Assembly: GCF_014284235.1 (NCBI RefSeq)
Contig: NZ_JACOGD010000001.1
Location: 434,001 to 498,000, forward strand
Source: Cognatundibacterium curvum
GTDB lineage: Bacteria; Pseudomonadota; Gammaproteobacteria; Burkholderiales; Burkholderiaceae_D
Length of the DNA: 64,000 nucleotides
Direction of reading: 5' to 3'
The translations under genes were made by a program, and so were the position numbers. Below, one piece after another: positions 15,041 through 24,006 of the stretch (the stretch's first letter is position 1; each line of letters starts with the position of its first letter). The notes beneath the pieces are model-generated. The model was not told where the DNA came from and ran no database searches. It saw only the letters and a program-made list of their open reading frames with translations.

Positions 15041-15943
15041 ATGACTACTTCCACATCACCATTTTCCACCCTGCGCGATCTGTTGCGCTATGCAGTCACC
15101 CGCTTCAATCAGGAAAAGCTGTTTTTCGGGCATGGCAGTGCTAATGCGCTGGATGAGGCAGCCTATCTGTTGCTGCATACCCTGCATCTGCCACTGGATA
15201 AAATTGATCCTTTCCTGGATGCGCGTCTGCTGCCGGAAGAAATCAGCAAAGTCATGCAAGTCATTGAGCGCCGCGCCACAGACCGCGTACCTGCTTCCTA
15301 CATCACCAATGAAGCCTGGCTTGGCACCTATAATTTTTATGTGGATGAACGCGTGATCGTGCCGCGCTCCTTCATTGCTGAACTGATCCCTGAACATTTT
15401 TCACCTTGGGTGAATGATCCTGACAGCATCACGGATATCCTGGAACTGTGTACCGGTTCCGGCTGCCTGCCGATTATGCTGGCCGATATGTTCCAGAATG
15501 CGCAGGTGGATGCAGTCGATATTTCCGCTGACGCGCTCGAAGTCGCACGCAAAAACGTGGCGACTTATGAGTTGCAAGACCGGGTCAATCTGATCCAGTC
15601 TGACCTGTACACCAATGTGCCGGATAAGCAATATGACCTGATCATCACTAACCCGCCGTATGTGAATTCCGGTTCTATGGCCAGCCTGCCGCAGGAATAT
15701 CTGCATGAGCCGCAAATCGCGCTGGCTGGTGGCGATGATGGCATGGATCTGGTCAGGAAGATTGTCGCGGGTGCCGCGCAGCGCCTGAAAGACGACGGTA
15801 TTTTGATGGTGGAAATCGGTAATGAGCGCGCATTTGCGGAAGCGGCTTTCCCTGAACTGAACCTGACCTGGGTCTCTACCAGCGCAGGCGACGACATGGT
15901 ATTCCTGATCGAAGCACGTGATTTGCAGGATTTCCAGGCCTGA
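15041..15943 (+). CDS. prmB: Ribosomal protein L3 N5-glutamine methyltransferase
   Basis: PrmB methylates a glutamine in ribosomal protein L3 using S-adenosylmethionine. The 300-residue protein has an N-terminal helical domain, a nucleotide-binding motif 'ILELCTGSGCLPIML' and the catalytic 'NPPYV' motif that contacts the target glutamine amide. The PrmB-type 'AYLLLHTLHLPLD' segment separates it from the release-factor enzyme PrmC. It lies 50 bases after dapE, in the dapE-prmB order found in many betaproteobacteria. Confidence 0.93.
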   Translation: MTTSTSPFSTLRDLLRYAVTRFNQEKLFFGHGSANALDEAAYLLLHTLHLPLDKIDPFLDARLLPEEISKVMQVIERRATDRVPASYITNEAWLGTYNFYVDERVIVPRSFIAELIPEHFSPWVNDPDSITDILELCTGSGCLPIMLADMFQNAQVDAVDISADALEVARKNVATYELQDRVNLIQSDLYTNVPDKQYDLIITNPPYVNSGSMASLPQEYLHEPQIALAGGDDGMDLVRKIVAGAAQRLKDDGILMVEIGNERAFAEAAFPELNLTWVSTSAGDDMVFLIEARDLQDFQA

Positions 15944-15969
15944 TTACACACGCAGCAAAATGTAGAACA

Positions 15970-15989
15970 GGGCAAAGCTGAATTTGCCC
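15970..15989 (+). terminator. Weak hairpin after prmB
   Basis: GGGCAAA (15970-15976) pairs with TTTGCCC (15983-15989) around a 6-base loop. It is followed by a T/C-rich stretch rather than a pure T tract, so a terminator is possible but not strong. Confidence 0.45.
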
Positions 15990-16036
15990 GTTTGCCCGCT
16001 TTTTCCTGTTTCTGCCCGTTTTTGCCTGTTTTTTTT
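15983..16036 (+). repeat. Imperfect direct repeats of a TTTGCCCG-like unit
   Basis: Within about 55 bases the unit TTTGCCCG or a variant (TTTCTGCCCG, TTTTGCCTG) occurs four or five times, ending in a run of eight T. The array is pyrimidine-rich on the plus strand and not coding in any convincing frame. Confidence 0.55.
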
Positions 16037-16114
16037 GGGCCATCAGCCCGGCTGAAGCATAATGCGCAGCGCTGATGGCCTTGCTGTCACTGATATTTCA
16101 GCGATAAGTTCCGC

Positions 16115-16148
16115 CAGCTCAGTGCAGCTCAGTGCAGCTCAGTGCAGT
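16115..16148 (+). repeat. Short tandem repeat, 10-base unit, about 3.4 copies
   Basis: The 10-base unit AGCTCAGTGC is repeated head to tail three times plus a partial copy, about 60 bases before the ABC-F start codon. The repeat would lie in the leader of that gene. Confidence 0.8.
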
Positions 16149-16208
16149 CTTAATGCTATATCAGCTGTGGCGCTGCGGCTCACAGCCTTACTCCGAATTG
16201 AATTCTCT

Positions 16209-18191
16209 ATGATACGTTTGCAACAAGTCATTCTCGCCCGCGGTACCAAACCTTTGTTTGACAGCGTTGATGTGACGCTCAACCCCGGCGATAAAATTGG
16301 TCTGATCGGCTCCAATGGCGCGGGTAAGTCCAGCCTGTTCGCGATGCTGCGCGGAGAATTACATCCGGATCAGGGCAGTATAGAATTTCCAGCCAAATGG
16401 CAACTGGCCCACGTCGCGCAGGAAACCCCGCCGCTGGAGCGCAGTGCGATAGACTATGCGATTGATGGCGATGTGACCCTGCGTAAGCTGGAAGCCGAAT
16501 TAGCCGCACTGGAAGCACAGCCGGAAAGCCATGACAATGGCATACAGATCGGTAACCTGTATGGTGCTCTGGCCGATGCTGACGCCTACACGGTACGCTC
16601 ACGGGCTGAACAATTGCTGATCGGCCTGGGTTTCCGGCTGGATCAGTTAGAACAGTCTGTGGCCAGCTTCTCGGGCGGCTGGCGTATGCGCCTGAATCTG
16701 GCGCAGGCGCTGATGTGTAAGTCGGATTTGTTATTACTCGATGAACCGACCAACCATCTGGATCTGGACGCGATTATCTGGCTGGAAGACTGGCTCAAAC
16801 GCTATGCCGGCACCCTGATCATCATTTCCCATGACCGCGATTTTCTCGATGGTGTAGTGAATGTGGTGGTCCATATTGATGATCGCAAGCTCAAACGTTA
16901 TTCAGGCAATTACTCTGCGTTCGAGCGCCAGCGCGCAGCCCAGCTGGAACTGGCACAAGGCATGATAGAAAAGCAGAACCGCAAACGCGCGCATCTGCAA
17001 TCCTTCATCGACCGCTTTAAAGCCAAAGCGACCAAGGCCAAACAGGCGCAAAGCCGTATCAAGGCACTGGCCAGAATGGAAGAGCTGGCGCCATTACGCG
17101 CTGCAGCCGAATTTTCATTTGAATTCCGCGAGCCTCTGAGCGCACCAAATCCTATGCTGGTGATGGAAGACGTGGATTGCGGCTATCGTCTGGAATCAGA
17201 AACCGATCATAGTTTTACAGAGAAAAAGATCGTCGGCGACGTCAATTTCTCGCTGCAGATCGGTCAGCGCATCGGTTTGCTCGGCGTGAATGGCGCCGGT
17301 AAATCGACCCTGATCAAAACCATCGTCGGTGACATTTCGCCGCTGGCAGGCACCATGCAAACCGGTAAAGGCCTGTCTATCGGTTACTTCGCCCAGCATC
17401 AGGTAGAAATGCTGCGCCATGACGAATCACCGTTGTGGCATCTGGCCCACATCGCACCGGATGTACGTGAGCAGGAATTGCGTAACTTCCTCGGTGGCTT
17501 TAACTTCCCTGGCACCATGGTAACCAGCCCGATCAAACCTTTCTCAGGCGGTGAAAAAGCGCGTCTGGCGCTGGCGATGATCGTATGGCAGCGCCCTAAC
17601 CTGTTGTTACTCGATGAACCGACCAACCATCTGGATCTGGAAACCCGCGAAGCCCTGACCGAAGCGCTGGCGCAGTTCGAAGGCACGCTGGTAGTGGTAT
17701 CCCATGACCGCCATCTGTTACGCGCCACCACCGATCAGTTCATCATCGTCGCTGATGGCAAGCTCATGCCTTTCGACGGCGATCTGGATGACTATAAGAA
17801 CTGGCTGTTCAAAAGCAAGCTGGAAGCCGCTGCCAGCCCTTCTCTGCCTGAAAAAAGTAAAGTGAAGGACAGCTTGCCGCAGGTGCAGCCTGTCGCTGTT
17901 AAGGTCGATGACAAAGAGCAGCGCAAACGCGATGCAGAACAACGCCAGCGCCTGTCTGCAGCACGTAAGCCTATAGAAAACCGTATCAAGCGCCTGGAAG
18001 AAAATATGGCGAAACTGAATGCACAAAAAAGCAGCATAGAAAGCCAGCTGGAAGACAGCAGCATTTACGACGAAGCGAATAAAGAAAAGCTGAAAGCCTT
18101 GCTGCTGGATCAGGCCTATGTAGTCAAAGAGCTGGAGCAGCTGGAGATCGACTGGCTGGAACAGCAAGAGCAGCTGGAAGCGATTACCTGA
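16209..18191 (+). CDS. yheS: ABC-F family ATPase, YheS type
   Basis: ABC-F proteins carry two ATPase cassettes and no membrane domain; characterised members act on the ribosome. The first cassette has Walker A 'GSNGAGKSS', signature 'FSGGWRMRLNLAQAL' and Walker B 'LLLLDEPTNHLDL'. The second has 'GVNGAGKST', 'FSGGEKARLALAM' and 'LLLLDEPTNHLDL'. Between them is the interdomain linker with 'AKATKAKQAQSRIK', and a C-terminal coiled coil runs from about residue 570. The ATG at 16209 begins 'MIRLQQVILARGTKPLFD', the family's usual first cassette. The open frame upstream to 16062 crosses tandem repeats and is unlikely to be translated. The 660-residue length fits YheS. Confidence 0.92.
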   Translation: MIRLQQVILARGTKPLFDSVDVTLNPGDKIGLIGSNGAGKSSLFAMLRGELHPDQGSIEFPAKWQLAHVAQETPPLERSAIDYAIDGDVTLRKLEAELAALEAQPESHDNGIQIGNLYGALADADAYTVRSRAEQLLIGLGFRLDQLEQSVASFSGGWRMRLNLAQALMCKSDLLLLDEPTNHLDLDAIIWLEDWLKRYAGTLIIISHDRDFLDGVVNVVVHIDDRKLKRYSGNYSAFERQRAAQLELAQGMIEKQNRKRAHLQSFIDRFKAKATKAKQAQSRIKALARMEELAPLRAAAEFSFEFREPLSAPNPMLVMEDVDCGYRLESETDHSFTEKKIVGDVNFSLQIGQRIGLLGVNGAGKSTLIKTIVGDISPLAGTMQTGKGLSIGYFAQHQVEMLRHDESPLWHLAHIAPDVREQELRNFLGGFNFPGTMVTSPIKPFSGGEKARLALAMIVWQRPNLLLLDEPTNHLDLETREALTEALAQFEGTLVVVSHDRHLLRATTDQFIIVADGKLMPFDGDLDDYKNWLFKSKLEAAASPSLPEKSKVKDSLPQVQPVAVKVDDKEQRKRDAEQRQRLSAARKPIENRIKRLEENMAKLNAQKSSIESQLEDSSIYDEANKEKLKALLLDQAYVVKELEQLEIDWLEQQEQLEAIT

Positions 18192-18343
18192 TTGCGTGTG
18201 GCTCAGTCAGCCTGCTGCGGGCTGACTGCAATGCACATCGGTGCTGTTCATATTTTTTAATCATATAAAAATAGCAAAATATTCCTTGCCGTAAAGGAGC
18301 GTGCTTTCTAAGATCAACTGGTTTTCTTGACCCGAGGATGACC

Positions 18344-19615
18344 ATGAAATTAGAAACCATCGCTGTACACGGCGGCTATTCGCCTGATCCCACCACACGT
18401 TCTGTCGCGGTACCGATTTATCAGACCGTGGCCTATGCGTTTGACAATACCCAGCATGGCGCAGACCTGTTTGACCTGAAAGTTCAGGGCAATATCTATT
18501 CGCGCATCATGAATCCGACCAATGATGTGCTGGAAAAGCGGGTCGCCGCTTTAGAGGGTGGCATCGCGGCGCTTGCCTTAGCCTCGGGCCAGGCTGCGAT
18601 CACGTATGCGATCCAGACCATCGCCGAAGCCGGTGACAATATCGTATCGGCATCAACGCTGTATGGAGGCACCTATAATCTGTTCGCTCATACCCTGCCC
18701 CAGTTCGGCATCCAGACCCGCTTTGCCGACTACCGTGATCCGGAATCCTTCGCCGCGCTGATCGATGACAGAACCAAGGCGGTGTATGTGGAATCCATCG
18801 GCAATCCGCTGGGTAACATCACCGATATCGAAGCCATCGCAGCAGTTGCGCATCGCCATGGCGTGCCGCTGATCGTGGATAACACCGTGCCCTCACCGTA
18901 TCTGTTGCGCCCTATTGAATTCGGCGCCGATATTGTGCTGCATTCTCTGACCAAATACCTGGGTGGCCACGGCACAACCATAGGCGGCATCATCGTCGAT
19001 TCCGGCAAATTCCCCTGGGCGCAGCACAAAGCGCGCTTCAAGCGTTTGAATGAACCTGATCCGTCTTACCACGGTGTGGTGTACACCGAAGCACTCGGTG
19101 AAGCCGCCTACATAGGCCGTGCACGGGTGGTCCCTTTACGCAATACCGGCGCGGCTTTATCACCGTTTAACGCGTTTCAAATCTTGCAGGGTATAGAAAC
19201 ACTGGCCTTGCGGCTGGATCGCATCACTGAGAATACTGCCGCCATCGCGCGCTATCTGCAGACACATAGCAAAGTCAGCTGGGTCAATTACGCAGGTCTG
19301 CCGGATCACCCTGATCATGCGCTGGCGCAGAAATACCTGGGCGGCAAACCATCGGGCATCCTGACTTTCGGCTTGCAAGGCGGACGTGAAGCTGGAGCGC
19401 GCTTCCAGGACGCTTTGCAGTTGTTCACGCGGCTAGTGAATATCGGCGATGCCAAATCGCTGGCCTGCCATCCGGCCAGTACCACCCACAGACAATTGAA
19501 TCCGGAAGAATTAGCGAAAGCCGGCGTCAAAGAAGAAACCGTGCGTTTATCGATCGGTATCGAACATATCGATGACCTGATCGCTGATCTGGAACAGGCG
19601 CTGCAGGCAGTCTAA
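18344..19615 (+). CDS. metY: O-acetylhomoserine sulfhydrylase (PLP-dependent)
   Basis: MetY makes homocysteine from O-acetylhomoserine and sulfide, allowing direct sulfhydrylation in methionine synthesis. It belongs to the Cys/Met metabolism PLP family. The motif 'ASGQAAITYA' binds cofactor phosphate, the lysine aldimine is in 'LHSLTKYLGGHGTTIGG', and 'ACHPASTTHRQLN' is typical of the C-terminal part. I prefer the ATG at 18344 because the GAGG at 18334-18337 is correctly spaced for it and touches the ATG at 18338. No SAM riboswitch could be recognised in the 150-base leader. A long hairpin at 19637-19677 separates it from the convergent peptidase gene. Confidence 0.93.
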   Translation: MKLETIAVHGGYSPDPTTRSVAVPIYQTVAYAFDNTQHGADLFDLKVQGNIYSRIMNPTNDVLEKRVAALEGGIAALALASGQAAITYAIQTIAEAGDNIVSASTLYGGTYNLFAHTLPQFGIQTRFADYRDPESFAALIDDRTKAVYVESIGNPLGNITDIEAIAAVAHRHGVPLIVDNTVPSPYLLRPIEFGADIVLHSLTKYLGGHGTTIGGIIVDSGKFPWAQHKARFKRLNEPDPSYHGVVYTEALGEAAYIGRARVVPLRNTGAALSPFNAFQILQGIETLALRLDRITENTAAIARYLQTHSKVSWVNYAGLPDHPDHALAQKYLGGKPSGILTFGLQGGREAGARFQDALQLFTRLVNIGDAKSLACHPASTTHRQLNPEELAKAGVKEETVRLSIGIEHIDDLIADLEQALQAV

Positions 19616-19636
19616 ATAAACAATCTGATCACCCTC

Positions 19637-19677
19637 ATGCCGCCAAAACCCAATATCCATGCGGGTTCTGGCGGCAT
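19637..19677. terminator. Long hairpin between convergent metY and mtfA-like genes
   Basis: ATGCCGCCA (19637-19645) pairs with TGGCGGCAT (19669-19677), and inside it AACCC (19647-19651) pairs with GGGTT (19663-19667). There is no T tract on either side, yet its position between two convergent stops suggests a shared transcription end. Confidence 0.55.
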
Positions 19678-19696
19678 TCCCTTATCCGGACTGTAT

Positions 19697-20512
19697 TCAC
19701 AGCCAGTCCAGCGGATCCACCCGGTAATACTGACGCAGTAAGCCATACAGCTCAGGCTCAGCCTCCGCCAGTGCATGACTTTTCCTGAAAAAGGCTTCGG
19801 TCGCCACAGCAAAAAATTCGGCCGGACTGGTCGCACCATAAGGATCAAGCACTGTCTCCTGTTGCTGGTTGAGTGCATGCTGCAAGCGTTCATAGGCGCG
19901 CTGCATGACCTCGGACCAATATGCATAGGCGTTCTTCCCGGCTAACACCGGCGCGCCATTGGTGCTGCCACTCTCGCTATCGAGCTGATGCGCAAATTCA
20001 TGTAAAACCACGTCCTGACCGGCCAGCGCAGCTGTCTGCTCTGGTGTAGGCGGCACAATCTGATCCCAGGCCAAAATCACGCGTCCATCGCTCCAGGATT
20101 CGCCGCTTAAGCCCTGATTGGTATGGGTCACCACGCCGCCGTCCAACATCTGACTGCGCGGCGCCACAAACACTCCCGGATATAACAGTATGTGGCTCAA
20201 ATCAGGATAGACCTCGGTTTCCCGGTTCAGCAACAACAAACAAGCACGCGCTGCGATGGTGACGCGCATCTCATCCGTCACCTGCAAACCATCACAACCA
20301 ACAAACTTTTTCTGAAACAGAAATTGACGTATGCGTCGCTTAAGCTGCATCTGCAAATCGGTAGGCATCCTGCTGTAACCGGGCAGATTCCTGCGCAAGA
20401 TTTTTGAATACGGCAACGGAAATGCCTTGCCCAATACCTGATGCAAGCGCCATTTCGGCACCAAGACCAGAGCACAAATCACGCTAATTAAAATGCATCC
20501 TATCCACCACAC
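19697..20512 (-). CDS. M90-family zinc metallopeptidase, MtfA-like
   Basis: This is a 271-residue member of the MtfA/M90 peptidase family. MtfA of Escherichia coli is a cytosolic peptidase that interacts with the glucose regulator Mlc. The zinc-binding HEXXH motif is visible as 'VLHEFAHQLD', followed by the family segment 'LDSESGSTNGAP' and a further glutamate in 'TSPAEFFAVATEAFF'. Unlike E. coli MtfA, the N terminus has a hydrophobic helix (about residues 2-18, 'WWIGCILISVICALVLV'), so the protein may be membrane-anchored. No Mlc-like gene is nearby, so the link to glucose control is not implied here. Confidence 0.87.
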   Translation of the reverse strand: MWWIGCILISVICALVLVPKWRLHQVLGKAFPLPYSKILRRNLPGYSRMPTDLQMQLKRRIRQFLFQKKFVGCDGLQVTDEMRVTIAARACLLLLNRETEVYPDLSHILLYPGVFVAPRSQMLDGGVVTHTNQGLSGESWSDGRVILAWDQIVPPTPEQTAALAGQDVVLHEFAHQLDSESGSTNGAPVLAGKNAYAYWSEVMQRAYERLQHALNQQQETVLDPYGATSPAEFFAVATEAFFRKSHALAEAEPELYGLLRQYYRVDPLDWL

Positions 20513-20785
20513 ATCGCCTCCTCAGGCTGTATCAGACCAAGGCCAGATGGGCGCCTTCGCGTAAAACTCAATAGTCATTCAATTAGCAGTCATGATTTCT
20601 GCAATGGCGCTTGTCAATTCAGCACCTACTACACCTGGCCAGCGATACGCTTGATCAGACGCAGCGCCATCTCACTTGTGAATTGAAATTGTGGCACCAT
20701 CTCAACCACCTGTGCGCAGTCAGTCAACGACCTGCTAGCCAGCACCGGAGCGCACTACACTTTTTCTTTTTTTTCTGGAGTCAGC
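20513..20785. other. Divergent intergenic region, mtfA-like / OsmC
   Basis: These 273 bases must hold the promoters of both divergent genes. The OsmC ATG at 20786 is preceded by TGGAG at proper spacing and a pyrimidine-rich run (20759-20775). I see no convincing -35/-10 pair, RNA gene or operator. Confidence 0.4.
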
Positions 20786-21202
20786 ATGTCAGGCATACCT
20801 TCCGTTACCGCCAGCTTAGGCGACACCCCTTACCTCGTTCATCTGAGCGATGATCTGGGCCATCAATGGCAAGCCGATGAACCTTTAGAAGTCGGTGGTG
20901 CCAACACCGCGCCGTCACCTGATCGTTTGCTGCTGGGCAGCCTGGGTTCCTGCACCGCGATTACCGTGCAAATGGTCGCAGCACGCAGGCAGATTCCACT
21001 GACCGGCATACAAGTGAAGCTGTCACTGAATCCTGACGGCAAACCGGAAGCCGGCAATGACATCGTGCGTGTGATCGAGTTACAAGGTGAACTGAGTCAG
21101 GAGCAGCGCGAACAGTTACTAAAAATTGCCAACGCCTGTCCGGTTCATAAAATCCTGACTGGTGAAGTCCGTATCGCCACCTCACTCACCGAGCCAGCTT
21201 AA
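20786..21202 (+). CDS. OsmC/Ohr-family protein
   Basis: OsmC/Ohr proteins reduce organic hydroperoxides with a pair of cysteines. In this 138-residue protein the two expected cysteines are in 'GSLGSCTAITVQM' and 'ANACPVHKIL'. The second motif (CPVHK) fits the YhfA-like/OsmC branch better than Ohr. The start codon has a GGAG site. The pirin gene begins 12 bases after the stop, so the two are likely co-transcribed, which is consistent with a stress-response pair, though that role is inferred. Confidence 0.88.
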   Translation: MSGIPSVTASLGDTPYLVHLSDDLGHQWQADEPLEVGGANTAPSPDRLLLGSLGSCTAITVQMVAARRQIPLTGIQVKLSLNPDGKPEAGNDIVRVIELQGELSQEQREQLLKIANACPVHKILTGEVRIATSLTEPA

Positions 21203-21213
21203 GCCAATTTGCT

Positions 21214-22131
21214 ATGTCAACGGATACTCAAATGACGACCGACAGCGCCACCCTGCGCACGCTCACAGCGCGTACTTCTGTGATCGGCGAAGACACCACT
21301 ATACGGCGTGCGCTGCCGCATCGTGAGCAAAAAACGATAGGCGCCTGGTGCTTTCTCGACCATGTCGGCCCGGCCCAGTTCGCCGCCGGTAAAGGCATGC
21401 ATGTAGGCGCACATCCGCATATAGGATTGCAAACCTTTACCTGGATGATAGAAGGCGAGCTTTACCACCGTGACTCGGCCGGACACCAGCAAATCGTTAA
21501 ACCGGGTCAGGTCAATCTGATGACGGCAGGTCACGGCATCGTACATACCGAAGACAGTGTGCAGGACGGCGCTCGCCTGCATGCTGCGCAGTTGTGGATC
21601 GCCTTGCCGGACAATGAACGCCAGCGCGCACCAGGCTTCCGTAATTATCCTGAACTGCCGGTAATGGAGCAGGATGGCTACCGGATTACCGTTCTGGCCG
21701 GCAGCCTGCTTGCACATACCTCGCCGGTCGAAGTGTTTTCCCCGCTATGTGGTGCGGATTTCAGCAGCACCGCTGCAGCACGCACAGAGCTGCCGCTGGA
21801 AGCCAGCTTTGAATATGGCGTACTGGTATTGGAAGGTAAAGCCAGCGTGAATGGCACTGAGCTGGAACCAGGCCACCTGGCCTACCTGCCGCCTGGCAGT
21901 GGCAACCTGAACTTAAGCTGTGACGCGGCCTGCCGTGTGCTGTTAATCGGTGGCGAACCGTTACAGGAAGACCTGCTGTTGTGGTGGAATTTTGTCGGCC
22001 GCAATCAGGCCGAACTGGAACAGGCATTACAGGACTGGAATCAGCAAAGCTCTCGTTTCCCTGCCGTGCCTGGTTCATCATCAGCACGGCTCGAAGCTCC
22101 TGCGCTGACCGGGATGAAATTGAAAATCTGA
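21214..22131 (+). CDS. Pirin-family cupin protein
   Basis: Pirins are bicupin proteins with one metal site; some bacterial members have quercetin 2,3-dioxygenase activity. In this 305-residue protein the metal ligands are visible as 'HVGAHPHIGLQTFTW' (two histidines) and 'TAGHGIVHTE' (a histidine and a glutamate). The second cupin follows at about 170-285. The true substrate cannot be told from sequence. It lies 12 bases after the OsmC gene and ends 20 bases before a strong terminator. Confidence 0.9.
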   Translation: MSTDTQMTTDSATLRTLTARTSVIGEDTTIRRALPHREQKTIGAWCFLDHVGPAQFAAGKGMHVGAHPHIGLQTFTWMIEGELYHRDSAGHQQIVKPGQVNLMTAGHGIVHTEDSVQDGARLHAAQLWIALPDNERQRAPGFRNYPELPVMEQDGYRITVLAGSLLAHTSPVEVFSPLCGADFSSTAAARTELPLEASFEYGVLVLEGKASVNGTELEPGHLAYLPPGSGNLNLSCDAACRVLLIGGEPLQEDLLLWWNFVGRNQAELEQALQDWNQQSSRFPAVPGSSSARLEAPALTGMKLKI

Positions 22132-22150
22132 ATCTGCGCTGACTGAATGC

Positions 22151-22193
22151 AAAACAGCTGCGTCTGCCTGGTGCAGAACGCAGCTGTTTTTTT
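22151..22193. terminator. Strong bidirectional terminator, pirin / nitroreductase
   Basis: AAAACAGCTGCGT (22151-22163) pairs with ACGCAGCTGTTTT (22178-22190), a 13-bp stem with a 14-base loop. T tracts lie on both strands, so it can end the rightward pirin transcript and the leftward nitroreductase transcript. Confidence 0.88.
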
Positions 22194-22259
22194 GTGGCGG
22201 CTAATCAGACTGTCAGCGGCTGTCAAAACCGACAACCAGGCTGACAGCCTTGATCCACC

Positions 22260-22898
22260 TTACTTAACTTCGCGGATAAAGTTTTCTTTAGTGCGGCGAA
22301 CTTTTTTCAGGTTCACCAGCCAATCCTTGTCTTCTTCACGATAGCCGAGTGGCAGGATCACGACGCTGCGCAAGCCCTGAGCGCGCAAGTCCAGGATTTC
22401 GTCCAGCTTGTCCGGATCAAAGCCTTCCATAGGCGTTGCATCGACCTGCTCTTCTGCTGCAGCGATGAGTGCGGTACCAAGGCCGATATAGGCCTGACGC
22501 GCAGCGTGTTGGAAGTTAACTTCTGCATCACGTGCCGGATACAGGTTCAGCAACATATTGCGATAGTTTTCCCAACCTTCATTTTTAAAACCACGCACTT
22601 CATTGGTCAGGTCAAACATCATATTGATGCGTTCTGCTGTGTAGTTATCCCATGCTGCGAACACCAGTAAATGCGAGCCTTCCGTGATCTGTGCCTGATT
22701 CCAGCCGATCGCCTTTATCTTTTCACGGATTTCCGCATTGGTCACAACCAGCACTTCATATGGCTGCAGGCCGCTGGAAGTTGCGGTCAGACGAATAGAT
22801 TCCAGAATACGGTCCAGCTTGTCCTGAGGAACAGCTTTAGCCGGATTCATTTTTTTGGCAGCATAACGCCATTGCAGTTTTTGAATTAAATCACTCAT
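22260..22898 (-). CDS. Nitroreductase-family NAD(P)H-dependent oxidoreductase
   Basis: This 212-residue flavoprotein belongs to the FMN-dependent nitroreductase family. The N-terminal 'LQWRYAAKKMNP' (the RRS/K-type FMN phosphate site), 'RLTATSSGLQPYEVLV' and the C-terminal 'SVVILPLGYREEDKDW' match the NfsB/YfkO-like group. Likely substrates are quinones or nitroaromatics, but the physiological one is unknown. The start has a GGAAGG site. It appears to be transcribed alone. Confidence 0.9.
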   Translation of the reverse strand: MSDLIQKLQWRYAAKKMNPAKAVPQDKLDRILESIRLTATSSGLQPYEVLVVTNAEIREKIKAIGWNQAQITEGSHLLVFAAWDNYTAERINMMFDLTNEVRGFKNEGWENYRNMLLNLYPARDAEVNFQHAARQAYIGLGTALIAAAEEQVDATPMEGFDPDKLDEILDLRAQGLRSVVILPLGYREEDKDWLVNLKKVRRTKENFIREVK

Positions 22899-23161
22899 GA
22901 TGACCTTCCGAAGTTAATGTGAATACGCATTCAGTAGTTTTAGCAATGCAGCATTGTCGTTCAATCCCGCCTGCTGACTATGAGCAGACTGAGGTGTGAG
23001 CAGCGGCACAGCAGCAGAATAATGATAACGATGATGCAAGGATTGAATGCGCTCATCCTGCAAGCATCCCGCCATCGCCAAACAATTACTAAAAATTAAT
23101 TGCTACTGATGAGGACTACTATAACAGGCTTCAGAAAAGTTTGCAGACGACCGGTCTAATT

Positions 23162-23899
23162 CTAATTTCTTATATCGACATCTGAGAAATATGTACGCTC
23201 TGCCACGGCTCTGCCCAACAGCAGGATGCCGGGCATCAATGCACTTCCGCCATTCCCAAGATAGTTGCGGGTCGCAGCAGGAAAACACCAGGCAGCAAAA
23301 TCCGAGTTGCAGGTTTGCAAGGACAGTACCAGGTTTTGCAGTTCGGTTTCGAACTGGCTCGCTTCAGGATCACAGCTGGCACGCAAGAAAACCGGGAGAA
23401 AGGCAATGCCAATCGCGGGCAACGGCGTATCGCCGCGCGTCATTGAGGCAGCGGCCACGGCCTGATCCAGTAAGCGCTCAGCCTGCTTAGCTGCTAATGG
23501 CGAACGTATCGCCAAAAACTCTTGTTTAGCCTCGATCAGCTCACCATATTCACCACCAGATAGCCAGCAATCGCAACGTCCAGCCCAGACTTCTTGCAGC
23601 GGCCCATGCTTTTTGCTGTCAACGATCTGATACTCCTCGAGCGCGTAGCGCCCTGCCCGCAATGCGGCCTGAGCCAGTAAACCCAAATTGCTACGCTCTG
23701 TATAGCAATAGGCGGCATGACCGACTTGGTTCGCGAATTCCAGCTGCAGCGCATTCCAGGCCGACAAGGTTTCTGCCCAAGGTACAAGCCGCCCGGTCTC
23801 AGCAAGCTTGATTCCGACTATATCTTTTATCTCATTCATCATCGGTACAACGACTCCGCTAGCTTGTTCATGTGCGTAAGTTCTATGCGTGTTAAACAT
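23162..23899 (-). CDS. Hypothetical protein with a PD-(D/E)XK-nuclease-like pattern
   Basis: I do not recognise the family. The 245-residue protein has an arrangement resembling the PD-(D/E)XK nuclease core: an acidic helix ('RYALEEYQIV'), an aspartate in a strand ('AGRCDCWLSG'), then 'GELIEAKQEF' giving E-x-K. Charged and helical sequence follows, then a hydrophobic strand ('AIGIAFLPVFL'). It has six cysteines and no signal peptide. The start is uncertain. ATG at 23899 lacks a ribosome-binding site, while the tandem ATGs at 23842/23839 have a GGAG about 11 bases upstream. It diverges from a 55-residue gene. Nuclease activity is inferred from a short pattern only. Confidence 0.6.
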   Translation of the reverse strand: MFNTHRTYAHEQASGVVVPMMNEIKDIVGIKLAETGRLVPWAETLSAWNALQLEFANQVGHAAYCYTERSNLGLLAQAALRAGRYALEEYQIVDSKKHGPLQEVWAGRCDCWLSGGEYGELIEAKQEFLAIRSPLAAKQAERLLDQAVAAASMTRGDTPLPAIGIAFLPVFLRASCDPEASQFETELQNLVLSLQTCNSDFAAWCFPAATRNYLGNGGSALMPGILLLGRAVAERTYFSDVDIRN

Positions 23900-23927
23900 T
23901 GCAAATTTGCTTTTAATTTACGCAAGT

Positions 23928-23956
23928 TTGACTAGGCTAAATCTCAGGAAGATACA
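23928..23956 (+). promoter_or_regulatory. Sigma-70-type promoter for the 55-residue gene
   Basis: TTGACT (23928-23933) and GATACA (23951-23956) are separated by exactly 17 bases, about 50 bases before the ATG at 24007. This is one of the better-looking promoters in the window. Confidence 0.65.
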
Positions 23957-24006
23957 AAACAGTTGCTACACCCGTAGCAAGTATTCAGACCAGACAGGAA
24001 ATCATC

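Noticed and set aside
16062..16208. Longer start of the ABC-F gene
   Set aside because: The extra 49 residues would be coded by the tandem repeat. The ATG at 16209 gives the family's normal beginning.
18192..18343. SAM riboswitch before metY
   Set aside because: The leader is only about 150 bases and I could not find the paired elements of any known SAM-responsive class.
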